Source of the DNA: Pseudomonas guariconensis
GTDB taxonomy: Bacteria > Pseudomonadota > Gammaproteobacteria > Pseudomonadales > Pseudomonadaceae
Reading direction: 5' to 3'
Assembly (NCBI RefSeq): GCF_024127895.1
Contig: NZ_JAMYBK010000014.1
Location: 62,001 to 126,000, forward strand
Length of the DNA: 64,000 nucleotides
Under the pieces are notes generated by a model, which was not told the DNA's origin, did not search any database, and saw only the letters and a list, made by a program, of their open reading frames with translations. How positions within the stretch are numbered: the first letter of the stretch is position 1; every line of letters begins with the position of its first letter. The position numbers were made by a program, and so were the translations under genes. Positions 48,766 to 59,294 of the stretch are shown here, in pieces.

Positions 48766-50247
48766 ATGACCCGCGAAGAATTCCTGCGCCTGGCCGCTGC
48801 CGGCTACAACCGCATTCCCCTGGCCTGTGAAACCCTGGCCGACTTCGACACGCCGCTGTCGATCTACCTGAAGCTCGCCGACCAACCCAACTCCTACCTG
48901 CTCGAGTCCGTACAGGGCGGCGAGAAGTGGGGGCGCTACTCGATGATCGGCTTGCCCTCGCGCACTGTGCTGCGGGTACATGGCTACCACGTGAGCATCT
49001 TGCAGGACGGCGAAGAAGTGGAAAGCCATGACGTCGAGGACCCGCTGGCGTTCGTCGAGGCCTTCAAGGATCGCTACAAGGTCGCCGACATTCCGGGTTT
49101 GCCGCGCTTCAATGGCGGCCTGGTCGGCTACTTCGGCTATGACTGCGTCCGTTATGTGGAAAAGCGCCTGGGCGCCTGCCCGAACCCGGATCCGCTGGGT
49201 GTGCCGGACATCCTGTTGATGGTCTCCGATGCCGTGGTGGTGTTCGACAACTTGGCGGGCAAGATGCACGCGATCGTGCTGGTCGACCCGGCTCAGGAGC
49301 AGGCCTACGAAGAGGGGCAGGCACGGCTCGAGGGCCTGCTGGACACGCTGCGCCAGCCGATCACCCCGCGCCGCGGCCTGGACCTGAGCGGCCCGCTCGC
49401 CGCCGAGCCGGAATTCCGCTCCAGCTACACCCGCGAGGACTACGAGAACGCGGTGGCCCGCATCAAGGAGTACATCCTGGCCGGGGATTGCATGCAGGTG
49501 GTGCCGTCCCAGCGCATGTCCATCGACTTCAAGGCCGCGCCCATCGACCTGTACCGGGCGCTGCGCTGCTTCAACCCGACGCCGTACATGTACTTCTTCA
49601 ACTTCGGCGATTTCCATGTGGTCGGCAGTTCGCCCGAGGTGCTGGTGCGGGTCGAAGACAACCTGGTGACCGTGCGCCCGATCGCCGGCACCCGCCCGCG
49701 TGGCGTCACCGAGGAGGCCGACCGGGCACTGGAGGACGACCTGCTGTCCGACGAGAAGGAAATCGCCGAGCACCTGATGCTCATCGACCTGGGGCGCAAC
49801 GACGTGGGCCGGGTGTCCTCGACGGGCAGCGTACGCCTGACCGAGAAGATGGTGATCGAGCGCTATTCCAACGTGATGCACATCGTCTCCAACGTCACCG
49901 GGCAGTTGCGCCAGGGCCTGACTGCCATGGATGCGCTGCGTGCCATCCTGCCGGCTGGCACCCTGTCGGGGGCGCCGAAGATCCGCGCGATGGAGATCAT
50001 CGACGAGCTGGAGCCGGTCAAGCGCGGTGTCTATGGGGGGGCGGTGGGCTACTTCGCCTGGAACGGCAACATGGACACGGCCATTGCTATCCGTACTGCG
50101 GTGATCAAGGATGGCGAGCTGCATGTCCAGGCCGGTGGCGGTATCGTCGCCGACTCGGTGCCGGCGCTGGAGTGGGAAGAGACCATCAACAAGCGCCGCG
50201 CCATGTTCCGTGCGGTGGGCCTGGCGGAGCAGACGCCCAAGGCCTGA
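48766..50247 (+). CDS. trpE: Anthranilate synthase component I
   Basis: A 493-residue chorismate-utilising enzyme. The N-terminal LLES motif ([11 protein letters not shown]) forms part of the Trp feedback site. The C-terminal core has [27 protein letters not shown] and [12 protein letters not shown]. With TrpG it makes anthranilate from chorismate and glutamine. As in other Pseudomonas, trpE is separate from trpGDC. Start ATG 48766 follows GAGG. Confidence 0.97.
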   Translation: MTREEFLRLAAAGYNRIPLACETLADFDTPLSIYLKLADQPNSYLLESVQGGEKWGRYSMIGLPSRTVLRVHGYHVSILQDGEEVESHDVEDPLAFVEAFKDRYKVADIPGLPRFNGGLVGYFGYDCVRYVEKRLGACPNPDPLGVPDILLMVSDAVVVFDNLAGKMHAIVLVDPAQEQAYEEGQARLEGLLDTLRQPITPRRGLDLSGPLAAEPEFRSSYTREDYENAVARIKEYILAGDCMQVVPSQRMSIDFKAAPIDLYRALRCFNPTPYMYFFNFGDFHVVGSSPEVLVRVEDNLVTVRPIAGTRPRGVTEEADRALEDDLLSDEKEIAEHLMLIDLGRNDVGRVSSTGSVRLTEKMVIERYSNVMHIVSNVTGQLRQGLTAMDALRAILPAGTLSGAPKIRAMEIIDELEPVKRGVYGGAVGYFAWNGNMDTAIAIRTAVIKDGELHVQAGGGIVADSVPALEWEETINKRRAMFRAVGLAEQTPKA

Positions 50248-50262
50248 TGGCTGGCATGAAGA

Positions 50263-50290
50263 AACGGCGCCCCTGGTGGGCGCCGTTTTT
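50263..50290 (+). terminator. Rho-independent terminator of trpE
   Basis: A perfect 10-bp stem AACGGCGCCC / GGGCGCCGTT (50263-50272, 50278-50287) with 5-base loop and T5. It lies between convergent trpE and the esterase gene; the A-run on the left means it could also work on the - strand. Confidence 0.9.
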
Positions 50291-50325
50291 GTATCGGTTG
50301 GGGACGCAAAGCGACCCCAGGGGCT

Positions 50326-52215
50326 TCAAAAGTCCAGGCTCAGGGCCAGGCTCACTCCCTGCTGGGTCAGCTCATCGCTCTTGCGCCAGTTGTAGTTGCC
50401 ACGCACGTGCAGCCCCGGCGTCAGTTCATGGGTAAGCCCCAGGCTGGCACGGGTCAGGTTGCTGTGAGGGGTATAGCCGGTGAGTGTGAAATCATTGGCT
50501 GGCAGGGTGGCCAGACGCATCGTCAGGTCCTGGCGGTCATCCTCGAACTCATGCTCGCGGGCGACCTCGGCGAACAGCCGGGTGCCCGGGGCGAATAGGT
50601 AGCTGCCCTGCAGCCCCACTCCCAGGCGTCGCGAGGTACGGTCCTGATCGTCGAAGCCCAGCGCAGTGGAGCGCCCGCTCTTCTCGTCATAGCCATCCAC
50701 CTTGACCCGGGCATAGTCGGCGCTGACGAACGGTGACAACTGCCAGTCGCTGCCCTCTGTCGCTAGGTTGTAACCCAGGCGACCCGACAGTGCCCAGGTT
50801 TCGCCGTCCGTGTCGCCTTTCTCGCTGCGCTCGCCCACGCCCAGGGCGAAGGTGCGCTCGAGGTCGTGGTAATCCAGGTGCCCCGCGGTCAAGGCGGCGT
50901 CCGCCCACCAGCGCTGCTGGCGGAACTGGGCGAACAGCGTGGCCAGGTAACTGTCGAGCTTGTAGTCCGAGTCCTGTTCGCCGGCCTCCAGTTTCTGCCG
51001 ATAGACGCCTGCGGCCAGGCCGATGCGCCAGGCCTCGTCGAGCCGGTAGCTGCCGCCGAGGGTCAGGTTGTAGCCGCGCCCGTCGCCACTGGCGGCGCTG
51101 CGCTGGTCGTCGAAGTCCAGGTCCTGGGCGCCAGTGGCGAGAATGGCCTGCCATTGGCCGACGGCTTGCCAGGGTGTCTGCCACTGGTTGCGCAGTTCGT
51201 CCTGGTGGGCGCGCAGGCTGGCGTGGGCCATTTCTGGAAGCAAGGTCAGCTCCCAGGGAGCGGCGATGATCGAGTAGGCGTAGTCGGCGATCAGCCGCTG
51301 GCCGGCGATGGTCGGGTGCACCGAGTCGTTGAACAGCAGCCGGCTCGGGTCCGGTGTGGGGCCATTGATGCCGTAAACCGGGTTCTCCACGCAACTGCCG
51401 CCGCTGTAGCAGGTGCCGACCAGGTCCTGGTCGGCCGCAAGGCCGAACTGCGCCGGGCTGGCGAGGGCCTCCTGGAGCAGGACGGGGATGTTCAGCGGGA
51501 TGATCTCGGCGTCGACGTGGCCCAGTTGTTCCACCAAGGACTGGTTGAATACGCCGGACAACTGGGAGAGCGGGCCTTGCTGCGGTGTACCGCTGAAGTT
51601 CGGCGTCTGGCCCAGGTCGGGCAGTAGCCAGACCATGATGTAGCGGGCGCCGCCCTGCTGCAGCGCCTGGGCGCTGGCCGCCAGGCGCGCGCCAGCGGCT
51701 GCGGCATCGGCGGGGCTGTTGACCAGGCCCTGGAGGAAATCGTTGCCACCACCGGTCAGGTAGTAGAGCGCGTTCGGGTCGGCGCCCAGGCCGCTGGCCA
51801 GGTAGCCGGGGCGCTCGCGCAGTACGGCGCCGGCCCCAGGGTTGCCCGGCGGAATGACCGTCCGCGAGGTATCGGTGATCGAATCGAGGATCTGCTGGGT
51901 GGTGTAGCCGCCGACCGCCCAGTTGTTGCCGTCGGGGCGGACAGCCAGCGAGGTGGACGGGTTGAGGTCGGCCGGTGCCACGCCCAGGCGGCCGCCGAGC
52001 AGCATCGGCGAGACGGGCGCATAGTTGCCGTCGGTGTCACGGTTGGTGAAGCGCATGGCGGCGGTGCCACCGGCCAGGTCGGGGAACTGGCCGGCATCGC
52101 TGAGGCTGTCACCGAAGACGATGAGCGTCGAGTAGGGCGAGGGCGCCGCCATGGCCTGGCTGCAGGCCAGGGCCAGCAGGCCGAGCAGGGAACGCAGGAA
52201 GGGCGGTTTGCGCAT
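50326..52215 (-). CDS. estP: GDSL esterase autotransporter (EstA/EstP type)
   Basis: A 629-residue autotransporter. A 23-residue signal peptide precedes a GDSL esterase domain with S37 (FGDSLSDAG), N158 (GGGND) and D297/H300 (DSVHP). The last about 270 residues form the beta-barrel translocator, ending in Phe (LALSLDF). The esterase faces outward on the outer membrane. P. aeruginosa EstA affects rhamnolipid production and motility. AAGGA lies before the ATG. Confidence 0.93.
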   Translation of the reverse strand: MRKPPFLRSLLGLLALACSQAMAAPSPYSTLIVFGDSLSDAGQFPDLAGGTAAMRFTNRDTDGNYAPVSPMLLGGRLGVAPADLNPSTSLAVRPDGNNWAVGGYTTQQILDSITDTSRTVIPPGNPGAGAVLRERPGYLASGLGADPNALYYLTGGGNDFLQGLVNSPADAAAAGARLAASAQALQQGGARYIMVWLLPDLGQTPNFSGTPQQGPLSQLSGVFNQSLVEQLGHVDAEIIPLNIPVLLQEALASPAQFGLAADQDLVGTCYSGGSCVENPVYGINGPTPDPSRLLFNDSVHPTIAGQRLIADYAYSIIAAPWELTLLPEMAHASLRAHQDELRNQWQTPWQAVGQWQAILATGAQDLDFDDQRSAASGDGRGYNLTLGGSYRLDEAWRIGLAAGVYRQKLEAGEQDSDYKLDSYLATLFAQFRQQRWWADAALTAGHLDYHDLERTFALGVGERSEKGDTDGETWALSGRLGYNLATEGSDWQLSPFVSADYARVKVDGYDEKSGRSTALGFDDQDRTSRRLGVGLQGSYLFAPGTRLFAEVAREHEFEDDRQDLTMRLATLPANDFTLTGYTPHSNLTRASLGLTHELTPGLHVRGNYNWRKSDELTQQGVSLALSLDF

Positions 52216-52321
52216 GTCTGAATATCCTTTTCGTTGTTTTTATGAGGACAAGCCGACTGACCTTAGCAAATCGCAGGTCATGCTTTCCAAGTCCATTCGT
52301 TTCCCGGTATTTACGGGCATA

Positions 52322-52350
52322 TTGCACCTGCCGCCCCGGTAGGCTACTGT
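52322..52350 (+). promoter_or_regulatory. Candidate trpGDC promoter
   Basis: TTGCAC (52322-52327) and TACTGT (52345-52350) with a 17-bp spacer. Transcription would start near 52357, so the in-frame ATG at 52361 is too close to be a good start and the leader probably begins at 52403. Confidence 0.5.
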
Positions 52351-52402
52351 GCCGTGACGTATGAACGAGACCTACCCCGTGTTGATCGTCAGCAGACTCC
52401 TG

Positions 52403-52447
52403 ATGCGCGTTATCAAGGCCCACGCCCGTTGGCGTTGGCGCGCCTGA
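52403..52447 (+). CDS. trpG leader peptide
   Basis: Fourteen residues, [14 protein letters not shown], with two Trp codons in TGG-CGT-TGG. It matches the trpE leader in 12 of 14 residues. GCCGG-N5-CCGGC (52459-52473) lies just after the stop, followed by CCCGTCC as before trpE. The arrangement fits transcription attenuation by charged tRNA-Trp, known for trpGDC in P. putida. Confidence 0.75.
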   Translation: MRVIKAHARWRWRA

Positions 52448-52589
52448 CTTTATCTCCTGCCGGCTTGCCCGGCCCGTCCCCGTTTGCCTTCCATTCGCTG
52501 CACCTGCCGCCCCTTGCGGGATCGTCCGCACCCGTGGCTGGCATGGGAAGGTTCGAATCCAAAGTCAGTATTCAAGAGGTTCGCTCCAG

Positions 52590-53183
52590 ATGTTACTGAT
52601 GATCGACAACTATGACTCCTTCACCTACAACGTCGTTCAATACCTCGGTGAGCTGGGTGCCGAGGTCAAGGTCATTCGCAACGACGAAATGACCATCGCC
52701 CAGATCGAAGCCCTCGAGCCGGAGCGCATCGTCGTCTCCCCGGGCCCTTGCACGCCGAGCGAGGCGGGCGTGTCCATCGAAGCCATCCTGCACTTTGCCG
52801 GCAAGTTGCCGATCCTGGGCGTGTGCCTGGGCCACCAGTCCATCGGCCAGGCCTTCGGCGGTGACGTGGTGCGGGCCCGCCAGGTGATGCATGGCAAGAC
52901 CAGCCCGGTGCATCACCGCGACCTGGGCGTGTTCGCCGGCCTCAACAACCCGCTCACCGTGACCCGCTACCATTCCCTGGTGGTCAAGCGCGAAACCCTG
53001 CCGGATTGCCTGGAGGTCACCGCCTGGACCGCGCATGACGATGGTTCGGTCGACGAGATCATGGGCCTGCGCCACAAGGCCCTGAACATCGAAGGAGTGC
53101 AGTTCCACCCCGAGTCGATCCTCACCGAGCAAGGGCATGAGTTGTTCGCCAATTTCCTCAAGCAGACCGGCGGCCGCCGCTAA
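52590..53183 (+). CDS. trpG: Anthranilate synthase component II (glutamine amidotransferase)
   Basis: A 197-residue class I amidotransferase. The nucleophile is C79 ([10 protein letters not shown]) and the His-Glu pair lies in FHPESIL near the C terminus. It supplies ammonia to TrpE and, in many pseudomonads, also to PabB. First gene of trpGDC. Confidence 0.97.
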   Translation: MLLMIDNYDSFTYNVVQYLGELGAEVKVIRNDEMTIAQIEALEPERIVVSPGPCTPSEAGVSIEAILHFAGKLPILGVCLGHQSIGQAFGGDVVRARQVMHGKTSPVHHRDLGVFAGLNNPLTVTRYHSLVVKRETLPDCLEVTAWTAHDDGSVDEIMGLRHKALNIEGVQFHPESILTEQGHELFANFLKQTGGRR

Positions 53184-53192
53184 GGAACGAAC

Positions 53193-54242
53193 ATGGATAT
53201 CAAGAGCGCGTTGAGCCGTATCGTCGGCCATCTGGACCTGTCCACCGAGGAAATGCGCGGCGTCATGCGCCAGATCATGACCGGCCAGTGCACGGAGGCG
53301 CAGATCGGTGCCTTCCTGATGGGCATGCGCATGAAGAGCGAGAGCATCGACGAGATCGTCGGCGCCGTGTCGGTGATGCGCGAGCTGGCCGACAAGGTCG
53401 AGCTGCAGAGCCTGGATGGTGTCGTCGACATCGTCGGCACCGGTGGTGATGGCGCCAACATCTTCAACGTGTCCACCGCCTCGGCCTTCGTTCTCGCCGC
53501 GGCTGGTTGCACCGTGGCCAAGCATGGCAACCGGGCGGTGTCCGGCAAGAGCGGCAGCGCCGACCTGCTGGAGGCCGCCGGCATCTACCTGAACCTGACT
53601 CCGGTGCAGGTCGCTCGCTGCATCGACAGCCTGGGGATCGGTTTCATGTTCGCCCAGACCCACCACAGCGCCATGAAGCACGCCGCCGGGCCTCGCCGCG
53701 AGCTGGGGCTGCGCACCCTGTTCAACATGCTCGGCCCGCTTACGAATCCGGCCGGTGTGAAACACCAGGTGGTCGGGGTCTTCACCCAGGCCCTGTGCCG
53801 CCCACTGGCTCAGGTGCTGCAGCGTCTGGGCAGCAAGCATGTGTTGGTGGTGCACTCGAAGGATGGCCTGGACGAGTTCAGTCTGGCCGCGCCGACCTTC
53901 GTCGCCGAGCTGAAGAATGACCAGATCAGCGAGTACTGGGTCGAGCCGGAAGACCTCGGCATGAAGAGCCAGAGCCTGCATGGTCTGGCGGTCGAGGGCC
54001 CGCAGGCCTCGCTGGAGCTGATCCGCGATGCCCTGGGCCGGCGCAAGACCGAGAACGGCCAGAAGGCTGCCGAGATGATCGTGCTCAACGCCGGTGCCGC
54101 GCTGTATGCCGCCGATCACGCGATGAGCCTCAAAGCAGGGGTGGAGCTGGCCCATGACGTGCTGCACACCGGCCTTGCCTGGGAGAAGTTGCAGGAGCTG
54201 GGTGCCTTCACCGCGGTATTCAAGCAGGAGAACGAAGCATGA
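53193..54242 (+). CDS. trpD: Anthranilate phosphoribosyltransferase
   Basis: A 349-residue enzyme. The PRPP loop [17 protein letters not shown] and the anthranilate-site segment [21 protein letters not shown] are complete. It makes phosphoribosyl-anthranilate. It starts 9 bp after trpG and overlaps trpC by 4 bp. Confidence 0.97.
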   Translation: MDIKSALSRIVGHLDLSTEEMRGVMRQIMTGQCTEAQIGAFLMGMRMKSESIDEIVGAVSVMRELADKVELQSLDGVVDIVGTGGDGANIFNVSTASAFVLAAAGCTVAKHGNRAVSGKSGSADLLEAAGIYLNLTPVQVARCIDSLGIGFMFAQTHHSAMKHAAGPRRELGLRTLFNMLGPLTNPAGVKHQVVGVFTQALCRPLAQVLQRLGSKHVLVVHSKDGLDEFSLAAPTFVAELKNDQISEYWVEPEDLGMKSQSLHGLAVEGPQASLELIRDALGRRKTENGQKAAEMIVLNAGAALYAADHAMSLKAGVELAHDVLHTGLAWEKLQELGAFTAVFKQENEA

Positions 54243-55075
54243 GCGTACCGACGGTGCTGGAGAAAATCCTCGCCCGCAAGGTCGAGGAAGTGGCCGAGCG
54301 CAGTGCCCGGGTCAGCCTGGCCGAGCTGGAGCGCCTGGCCAAGGCAGCCGATGCCCCGCGTGGCTTTGCCAATGCGTTGATCGAGCAGGCCGGGCGCAAG
54401 CAGCCGGCGGTGATCGCCGAAATCAAGAAGGCCTCGCCGAGCAAGGGGGTGATCCGCGAACACTTCGTGCCAGCGGAGATCGCCGCCAGCTACGAGAAGG
54501 GTGGGGCGACCTGCCTGTCGGTACTGACCGATGTGGACTACTTCCAGGGCGGCGATGCCTACCTGCAGCAGGCCCGCGCGGCCTGTGCGCTGCCGGTGAT
54601 CCGCAAGGACTTCCTGATCGACCCTTACCAGGTCGTCGAGGCCCGTGCCCTGGGCGCCGACTGCGTATTGCTGATCGTCGCCGCGCTGGATGACGTGCGC
54701 ATGGCCGAGCTGGCTGCCACCGCCAAGGACGTCGGGCTCGACGTGCTGGTGGAGGTGCACGACGGCGATGAACTGGAGCGTGCCCTGCAGACCCTCGACA
54801 CCCCGCTGGTCGGCGTCAACAACCGCAACCTGCACACCTTCGAGGTCAGCCTGGAAACCACTCTCGACCTGCTGCCGCGCATCCCGCGCGATCGTCTGGC
54901 CATCACCGAGAGCGGCATCCTCAACCGTGCCGACGTGGAACTGATGGAAATCAACGAGGTGTATTCCTTCCTGGTCGGCGAGGCGTTCATGCGCGCCGGG
55001 CAGCCGGGGCTGGAGCTGCAGCGTCTGTTCTTCCCCGAGCGGCCCGTGCACAACGTGGTCCAGCAACTGGACTGA
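54239..55075 (+). CDS. trpC: Indole-3-glycerol phosphate synthase
   Basis: A 278-residue TIM barrel; not fused to TrpF. Catalytic Lys/Glu motifs appear in [36 protein letters not shown] and ITESGI. It closes the indole ring. Overlap with trpD shows coupling; a terminator follows after 8 bp. Confidence 0.97.
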   Translation: MSVPTVLEKILARKVEEVAERSARVSLAELERLAKAADAPRGFANALIEQAGRKQPAVIAEIKKASPSKGVIREHFVPAEIAASYEKGGATCLSVLTDVDYFQGGDAYLQQARAACALPVIRKDFLIDPYQVVEARALGADCVLLIVAALDDVRMAELAATAKDVGLDVLVEVHDGDELERALQTLDTPLVGVNNRNLHTFEVSLETTLDLLPRIPRDRLAITESGILNRADVELMEINEVYSFLVGEAFMRAGQPGLELQRLFFPERPVHNVVQQLD

Positions 55076-55083
55076 GCGACCCT

Positions 55084-55108
55084 GAAGCCGGCACATGCCG
55101 GCTTCTTT
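55084..55108 (+). terminator. Terminator of trpGDC
   Basis: A perfect 9-bp stem GAAGCCGGC / GCCGGCTTC (55084-55092, 55097-55105) with a 4-base loop and T3. The short T-run suggests partial read-through to the next gene, which begins 22 bp later. Confidence 0.75.
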
Positions 55109-55130
55109 GCATGGACAAGGTGGAAAACTG

Positions 55131-55835
55131 ATGAGCGATCAACCTCTGGCCCTTACCGTCGAACAGGGCCTGCACGCCGAACAGGAGCTGCTGGCCGCAG
55201 TCTGCCGTGGCGAGCGCGAAGCTGGTGTGCTGTTCTGGCGCCCGACCGACCGCGCCCTGGTGATGCCACGGCGCATGAGCCGCCTGGAGAACTTCGAGGC
55301 TGCCTGCACGGAACTGGCGATCAGTGGCTGGCCGGTGTTGTTGCGCGAGACCGGCGGGGAGCCGGTGCCGCAGTCGCATGCCACGGTGAACGTGGCACTG
55401 GTCTATGTGGCGCCGCGTAGCGAAGGGGACCAGGGGCGCATCGAGAATGCCTACGAGCGCCTGTGCCTGCCCTTGTGCGATGTGCTGCGCGAATGGGGCG
55501 GTGTGGCATCGGTCGGCGAGATCGATGGCGCTTTCTGCGATGGCCGGTACAACGTCAATCTCGATGGCCGCAAACTGGTCGGCACGGCCCAGCGCTGGCG
55601 CCAGGGGCTGGGCGGCAAACGCCCGGTGGTGCTGGTGCATGGCGCGCTGTTGCTGGACAACGAGCGTGAGTCGATGGTCGCGGCGGTCAACCGCTTCAAC
55701 GAATGTTGTGAGCTGGAGCAACGCTGCCGGGCCGATGCCCATGTCGCCCTGCATGAGGTCGTGCCCGAGGCGCCCTGGTTCGAGCGCCTGAGCCAGGCTT
55801 ACGACGAGGTGATCGCGGCGCTTCCCCGGGACTAG
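55131..55835 (+). CDS. Lipoate-protein ligase A-like protein
   Basis: A 234-residue protein of the BPL/LplA ligase fold. The ligand loop [12 protein letters not shown] replaces the usual RRxSGGG motif, while the Lys expected to bind the acyl-adenylate is kept ([12 protein letters not shown]). It may load lipoate or octanoate, or have drifted to another acid. It lies in the Pseudomonas trpC-vfr gap as I remember it for P. putida. The stop is next to the convergent vfr stop, overlapping by 4 bp. Confidence 0.75.
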   Translation: MSDQPLALTVEQGLHAEQELLAAVCRGEREAGVLFWRPTDRALVMPRRMSRLENFEAACTELAISGWPVLLRETGGEPVPQSHATVNVALVYVAPRSEGDQGRIENAYERLCLPLCDVLREWGGVASVGEIDGAFCDGRYNVNLDGRKLVGTAQRWRQGLGGKRPVVLVHGALLLDNERESMVAAVNRFNECCELEQRCRADAHVALHEVVPEAPWFERLSQAYDEVIAALPRD

Positions 55836-56476
55836 CGGGTGCCGTAGACCACCATGGTCTTGCCCTTGACCTGGACCAGGCTGCGTTCCTCGAGGTCCTT
55901 GAGCACACGACCGACCATTTCCCGTGAGCACCCGACGATACGGCCGATCTCCTGGCGGGTGATCTTGATCTGCATACCGTCCGGGTGGGTCATCGCGTCG
56001 GGCTGCTTGCACAGGTCCAGCAGGCAGCGGGCCACGCGGCCGGTGACGTCGAAGAAGGCGAGGTCGCCGACCTTGCGGGTGGTGTTGCGCAGACGCTGGG
56101 CCATCTGGCTGCCGAGCGCATAGAGGATTTCCGGATCCTGGCGAGCCAGTTCGCGGAACTTGTCGTAGCCGATCTCGGCCACTTCGCATTCGGTCTTGGC
56201 GCGGACCCAGGCACTACGTTGCTGTTCCTGGCCGCTAGGTTCGAACAGGCCCAACTCGCCGAAAAAATCGCCGCTGTTGAGGTAGGCGATGATCATCTCA
56301 TGACCGTCGTCGTCCTCGATCAGGATGGTCACCGAGCCTTTGACGATGAACGACAGCGTGTCTGCCCGGTCGCCCGCACAGATGATATTGCTCTTGGCGG
56401 CATAGCGGCGGCGCTGGCAGTGGGTGAGCAGCTTGTCGATGTTCTTGATCTTGGCGGGTAGGGCTGAGGCAACCAT
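55832..56476 (-). CDS. vfr: cAMP-binding regulator Vfr/Crp
   Basis: A 214-residue Crp-family regulator, same length as P. aeruginosa Vfr. The cyclic-nucleotide domain has the [10 protein letters not shown] and [16 protein letters not shown] segments; the helix-turn-helix is [25 protein letters not shown] 56476 is chosen because AGGA lies about 8 bases upstream; an ATG nine codons earlier is less likely. In P. putida Crp has a smaller regulatory role than Vfr in P. aeruginosa. Confidence 0.94.
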   Translation of the reverse strand: MVASALPAKIKNIDKLLTHCQRRRYAAKSNIICAGDRADTLSFIVKGSVTILIEDDDGHEMIIAYLNSGDFFGELGLFEPSGQEQQRSAWVRAKTECEVAEIGYDKFRELARQDPEILYALGSQMAQRLRNTTRKVGDLAFFDVTGRVARCLLDLCKQPDAMTHPDGMQIKITRQEIGRIVGCSREMVGRVLKDLEERSLVQVKGKTMVVYGTR

Positions 56477-56665
56477 CACGAAATCCTGTTCGATATGACG
56501 CATAGGCTTTTTATAGGGGTTTGGCGGAAAGTGCCAGTCATTTGGCGCCAGCTTATCAGACACTGCCTCTGGTATTGGTATGAAAGCGACTCGTCTTGAG
56601 CTTTTCCGACAGCTCCACAAGGTCTAAGCTGACGGCCTTTTCCGAACATTAGGGAGTCCAGATAC

Positions 56666-57088
56666 ATGAAGGCACGCATCCAGTGGGCCGGTGAAGCGAT
56701 GTTCCTCGGCGAATCGGGGAGCGGCCACGTCGTGGTGATGGATGGCCCGCCCGAGGCTGGCGGTCGCAACCTGGGCGTGCGCCCGATGGAGATGCTCCTG
56801 CTCGGCCTGGGCGGTTGCAGCAGCTTCGATGTCGTGAGCATCCTGAAGAAGTCGCGCCAGGCCGTGGAAAGCTGCGAGGCCTTCCTGGAGGCCGAGCGCG
56901 CCGACGAGGATCCCAAGGTGTTCACCAAGATCCACTTGAAGTTCGTGGTCAAGGGGCGTGGCCTGAAGGAGGCCCAGGTCAAGCGTGCGGTGGAGCTGTC
57001 GGCGGAGAAGTACTGCTCGGCCTCGATCATGCTCGATCGCGCCGGTGTCGAGATTACCCACGGCTACGAGATCGTCGAGCTGGGCTGA
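56666..57088 (+). CDS. OsmC-family protein
   Basis: A 140-residue OsmC/Ohr-type protein. The two reactive cysteines are C51 (GLGGCSSFDV) and C117 (EKYCSAS), which in the family reduce organic hydroperoxides. It is the YhfA-like branch, often beside crp, as here (divergent from vfr). GGGAG precedes the ATG. Confidence 0.9.
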   Translation: MKARIQWAGEAMFLGESGSGHVVVMDGPPEAGGRNLGVRPMEMLLLGLGGCSSFDVVSILKKSRQAVESCEAFLEAERADEDPKVFTKIHLKFVVKGRGLKEAQVKRAVELSAEKYCSASIMLDRAGVEITHGYEIVELG

Positions 57089-57127
57089 GGCAGGTATTCG
57101 ACTTGATAGGGCCGCTTGCCCGGCCCA

Positions 57128-58168
57128 TCAATCGCGCAGCGCTGGCAGTGCTTGTTGCAACCAACTCGGCAGACGGGCGCGCAGCGACTGGCTGAGCTGC
57201 TCGCGGCGCTTCTGGTAAAGCAGCCCCAGGCCGATCACGCCAAGGCCGATCAAGGTCAGCACCAGCGGGAACAGCAGCGAGTCGGCGAACACCTCGTAGG
57301 AGAGGTAGCCGAGGTAAGCCGCCACGCCCATGGCGCCGAACACCATGAACACCGGCCGGCGCAGTAGCACCGCCAGCCCCATCAAGCCAAGGTTGACCAG
57401 GCAGTAGAGGGCCTTGCCCAGCTCGCTGTCGCTGTTCATCAGCGTCAGGCCTCCCCAGAATGCCGCCAGCCCGGCCAGGTAGCCCCAGAAGGCATAGTCC
57501 CTACGGGTGCGGCCATCCACCACGACGAACACCAGCAGCAGGGCCAGGCCGAACCATAGCGATACCGTGCGCCGCTGCTCCCAACTGAATGGCGAGCCAA
57601 AGAACCATTCGCTCAGGTCCATGGACATGAACCACAGGGCCACGGCGATCGGCATCACGATGAACGGGAAGGGCACCAGGCGCAGCATCAGCAGCCCGGC
57701 GAGCACCGTGGCCGCTTCCATCAGCAACCAGCCACCTTGGACGTAGGTGTAGTACTGGTGGTAGTCGGCTTGGGTGTCGTCCAGCGGCCACCAGCCCAAC
57801 ATGCGCTCGATGGCGAACACTGCCAGTGGCACGATGCTTACCGCGACCGCAGCCAGCACCCCGGCAGCGATGGGTTGCTGGCGCCGCAGCAATGCCATGG
57901 CGAAGCCTGTCAGCAGGACGATATACAACAGTGCAATGGCCAGCAGGGCCGAGTCGCCGATGCGCATCCAGGCTTCGGTAAGCAGCCAGCCCATGGCGCC
58001 CATGATCAGCAGCGCGCCGAAATAGAAGGCCACATGGGCCAATTGAAAGGTGCCACGGTTTTCCGGCTGCTGGCGCAAGAACGCCAGCAGCGCCTGCTCC
58101 TGGCCCGGCTGGAGAATGCCGGCGTCCACGGCACGCGCCAGGTCCTTGGCGTCGAAACGTTCCGTCAT
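57128..58168 (-). CDS. DUF2157 multi-pass membrane protein
   Basis: A 346-residue protein with a short cytoplasmic N-terminal helix pair (RFDAKDLARAVDAGILQPGQEQALLAFL) that matches DUF2157, then about ten hydrophobic helices. Function unknown. It starts 10 bp after coq7 on the same strand. Confidence 0.85.
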   Translation of the reverse strand: MTERFDAKDLARAVDAGILQPGQEQALLAFLRQQPENRGTFQLAHVAFYFGALLIMGAMGWLLTEAWMRIGDSALLAIALLYIVLLTGFAMALLRRQQPIAAGVLAAVAVSIVPLAVFAIERMLGWWPLDDTQADYHQYYTYVQGGWLLMEAATVLAGLLMLRLVPFPFIVMPIAVALWFMSMDLSEWFFGSPFSWEQRRTVSLWFGLALLLVFVVVDGRTRRDYAFWGYLAGLAAFWGGLTLMNSDSELGKALYCLVNLGLMGLAVLLRRPVFMVFGAMGVAAYLGYLSYEVFADSLLFPLVLTLIGLGVIGLGLLYQKRREQLSQSLRARLPSWLQQALPALRD

Positions 58169-58178
58169 GGCCGTGCCC

Positions 58179-58826
58179 CTAGATGCGATAGGTGCTCTTG
58201 GTCATCACCTTGGCCATCAGGCTCATGCCCAGGCGCACCGGTGCGGGGAAGCGGTAGCCGCCGGCCTCGAGGGCGGATTCGGCGTGCTGCTCCTCGTCCA
58301 CGCGCATCTGCTCGAGGATGGCGCGGGATTTCTCGTCTTGCGGGGGGATCTGCTCCAGGTGTTCGTCCAGGTGCTTGCAGACTTGGTGCTCGGTGGCCGC
58401 GACGAAGCCCAGGCTGACCTTGTCGCTGACCAGGCCGGCGAGGGCGCCGATGCCGAACGACATACCGTAGAACAGCGGGTTGAGCACGCTCGGGTGGCTG
58501 CCCAGCTGGCGGATGCGCTGCTCGCACCAGGCCAGGTGGTCGACCTCTTCCTCGGCGGCATGCTCCATGGCCTTGCGTACCTGCGGCAGCTTGGCGGTCA
58601 ACGCCTGGCCCTGGTAGAGCGCCTGGGCACATACCTCGCCGGTATGGTTGATGCGCATCAGGCCGGCGATATGGCGGGTCTGGGCTTCGTCCAGCTCGGC
58701 GTCCGGTTGCACGATGGCCGGGGAGGGACGAGAAGGTTGGCCGCTGAAGGGCAGCAAGGTGCGCATGGCGGTATCGGCCTGCAGCAACAAGCGGTCGAGC
58801 GGCGAGTAGTGACGTTCGGTAGCCAT
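58179..58826 (-). CDS. coq7: 2-nonaprenyl-3-methyl-6-methoxy-1,4-benzoquinol hydroxylase Coq7
   Basis: A 215-residue di-iron hydroxylase of ubiquinone synthesis, used in Pseudomonas in place of the flavoprotein UbiF. The ligands are in NHTGEVCA, the [10 protein letters not shown] segment, and C-terminal RVDEEQHAE. It is membrane-associated. Confidence 0.95.
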   Translation of the reverse strand: MATERHYSPLDRLLLQADTAMRTLLPFSGQPSRPSPAIVQPDAELDEAQTRHIAGLMRINHTGEVCAQALYQGQALTAKLPQVRKAMEHAAEEEVDHLAWCEQRIRQLGSHPSVLNPLFYGMSFGIGALAGLVSDKVSLGFVAATEHQVCKHLDEHLEQIPPQDEKSRAILEQMRVDEEQHAESALEAGGYRFPAPVRLGMSLMAKVMTKSTYRI

Positions 58827-58891
58827 CGGGCACCTCCGCTAGAGTGTGCCCGACAGTTTACCGCAATCGGCGGGGAGGGGGTTGCCCTGGA

Positions 58892-59230
58892 TCAGCCCGG
58901 CGGCCAGTGCATCTGGCGTTGGCCGAGCACATGCATGTGGATGTGGTAGACGGTCTGGCCGCCCAGCTCGTTGCAGTTCATGACCACCCGGAAGCCTTCC
59001 TCGCAACCTAGCTCCTTGGCCAGGCGCTGGGCAGTGAACAGGATGTGGCCGGCCAGGCCCTTGTCCTCTTCGGTCAGGTCGTTGAGGGTGCGGATGGGCT
59101 TTTTCGGGATGACCAGAAAATGCACAGGCGCCTGGGGGGCGATATCGTGGAAGGCCAGAACCTGGTCGTCCTCGTAGATGATCTTCGCCGGGATCTCCCG
59201 GTTGATGATCTTGGTGAAGAGAGTCTCCAC
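58892..59230 (-). CDS. HIT-family nucleotide hydrolase (HinT-like)
   Basis: A 112-residue histidine-triad protein. The triad is H96-I-H98-M-H100 with the N-terminal FHDIAPQAPVHFLVIPKKPI stretch. HinT-type enzymes hydrolyse nucleoside phosphoramidates and acyl-adenylates in the cytoplasm. Confidence 0.93.
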   Translation of the reverse strand: METLFTKIINREIPAKIIYEDDQVLAFHDIAPQAPVHFLVIPKKPIRTLNDLTEEDKGLAGHILFTAQRLAKELGCEEGFRVVMNCNELGGQTVYHIHMHVLGQRQMHWPPG

Positions 59231-59294
59231 AGCACTTGCTCCATGGTGAGGGTCCGGGCCGAGTGTAACCAGCGCGGCGCCGCTCGCCCAGTGG

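Larger units (their letters stand above)
52216..52589 (+). other. 374-bp gap between estP and trpG
   Basis: The left 100 bp are the estP upstream region. The rest is the trpGDC control region: promoter, leader peptide and hairpins, listed separately. A second small stem, TGCGG-N6-CCGCA (52515-52530), precedes trpG by 59 bp. Confidence 0.65.

Noticed and set aside
52361..52402. An upstream in-frame ATG that would lengthen the trpG leader to 28 residues
   Set aside because: It lies only a few bases after the predicted transcript start and has no ribosome site; the 14-residue form matches the trpE leader.
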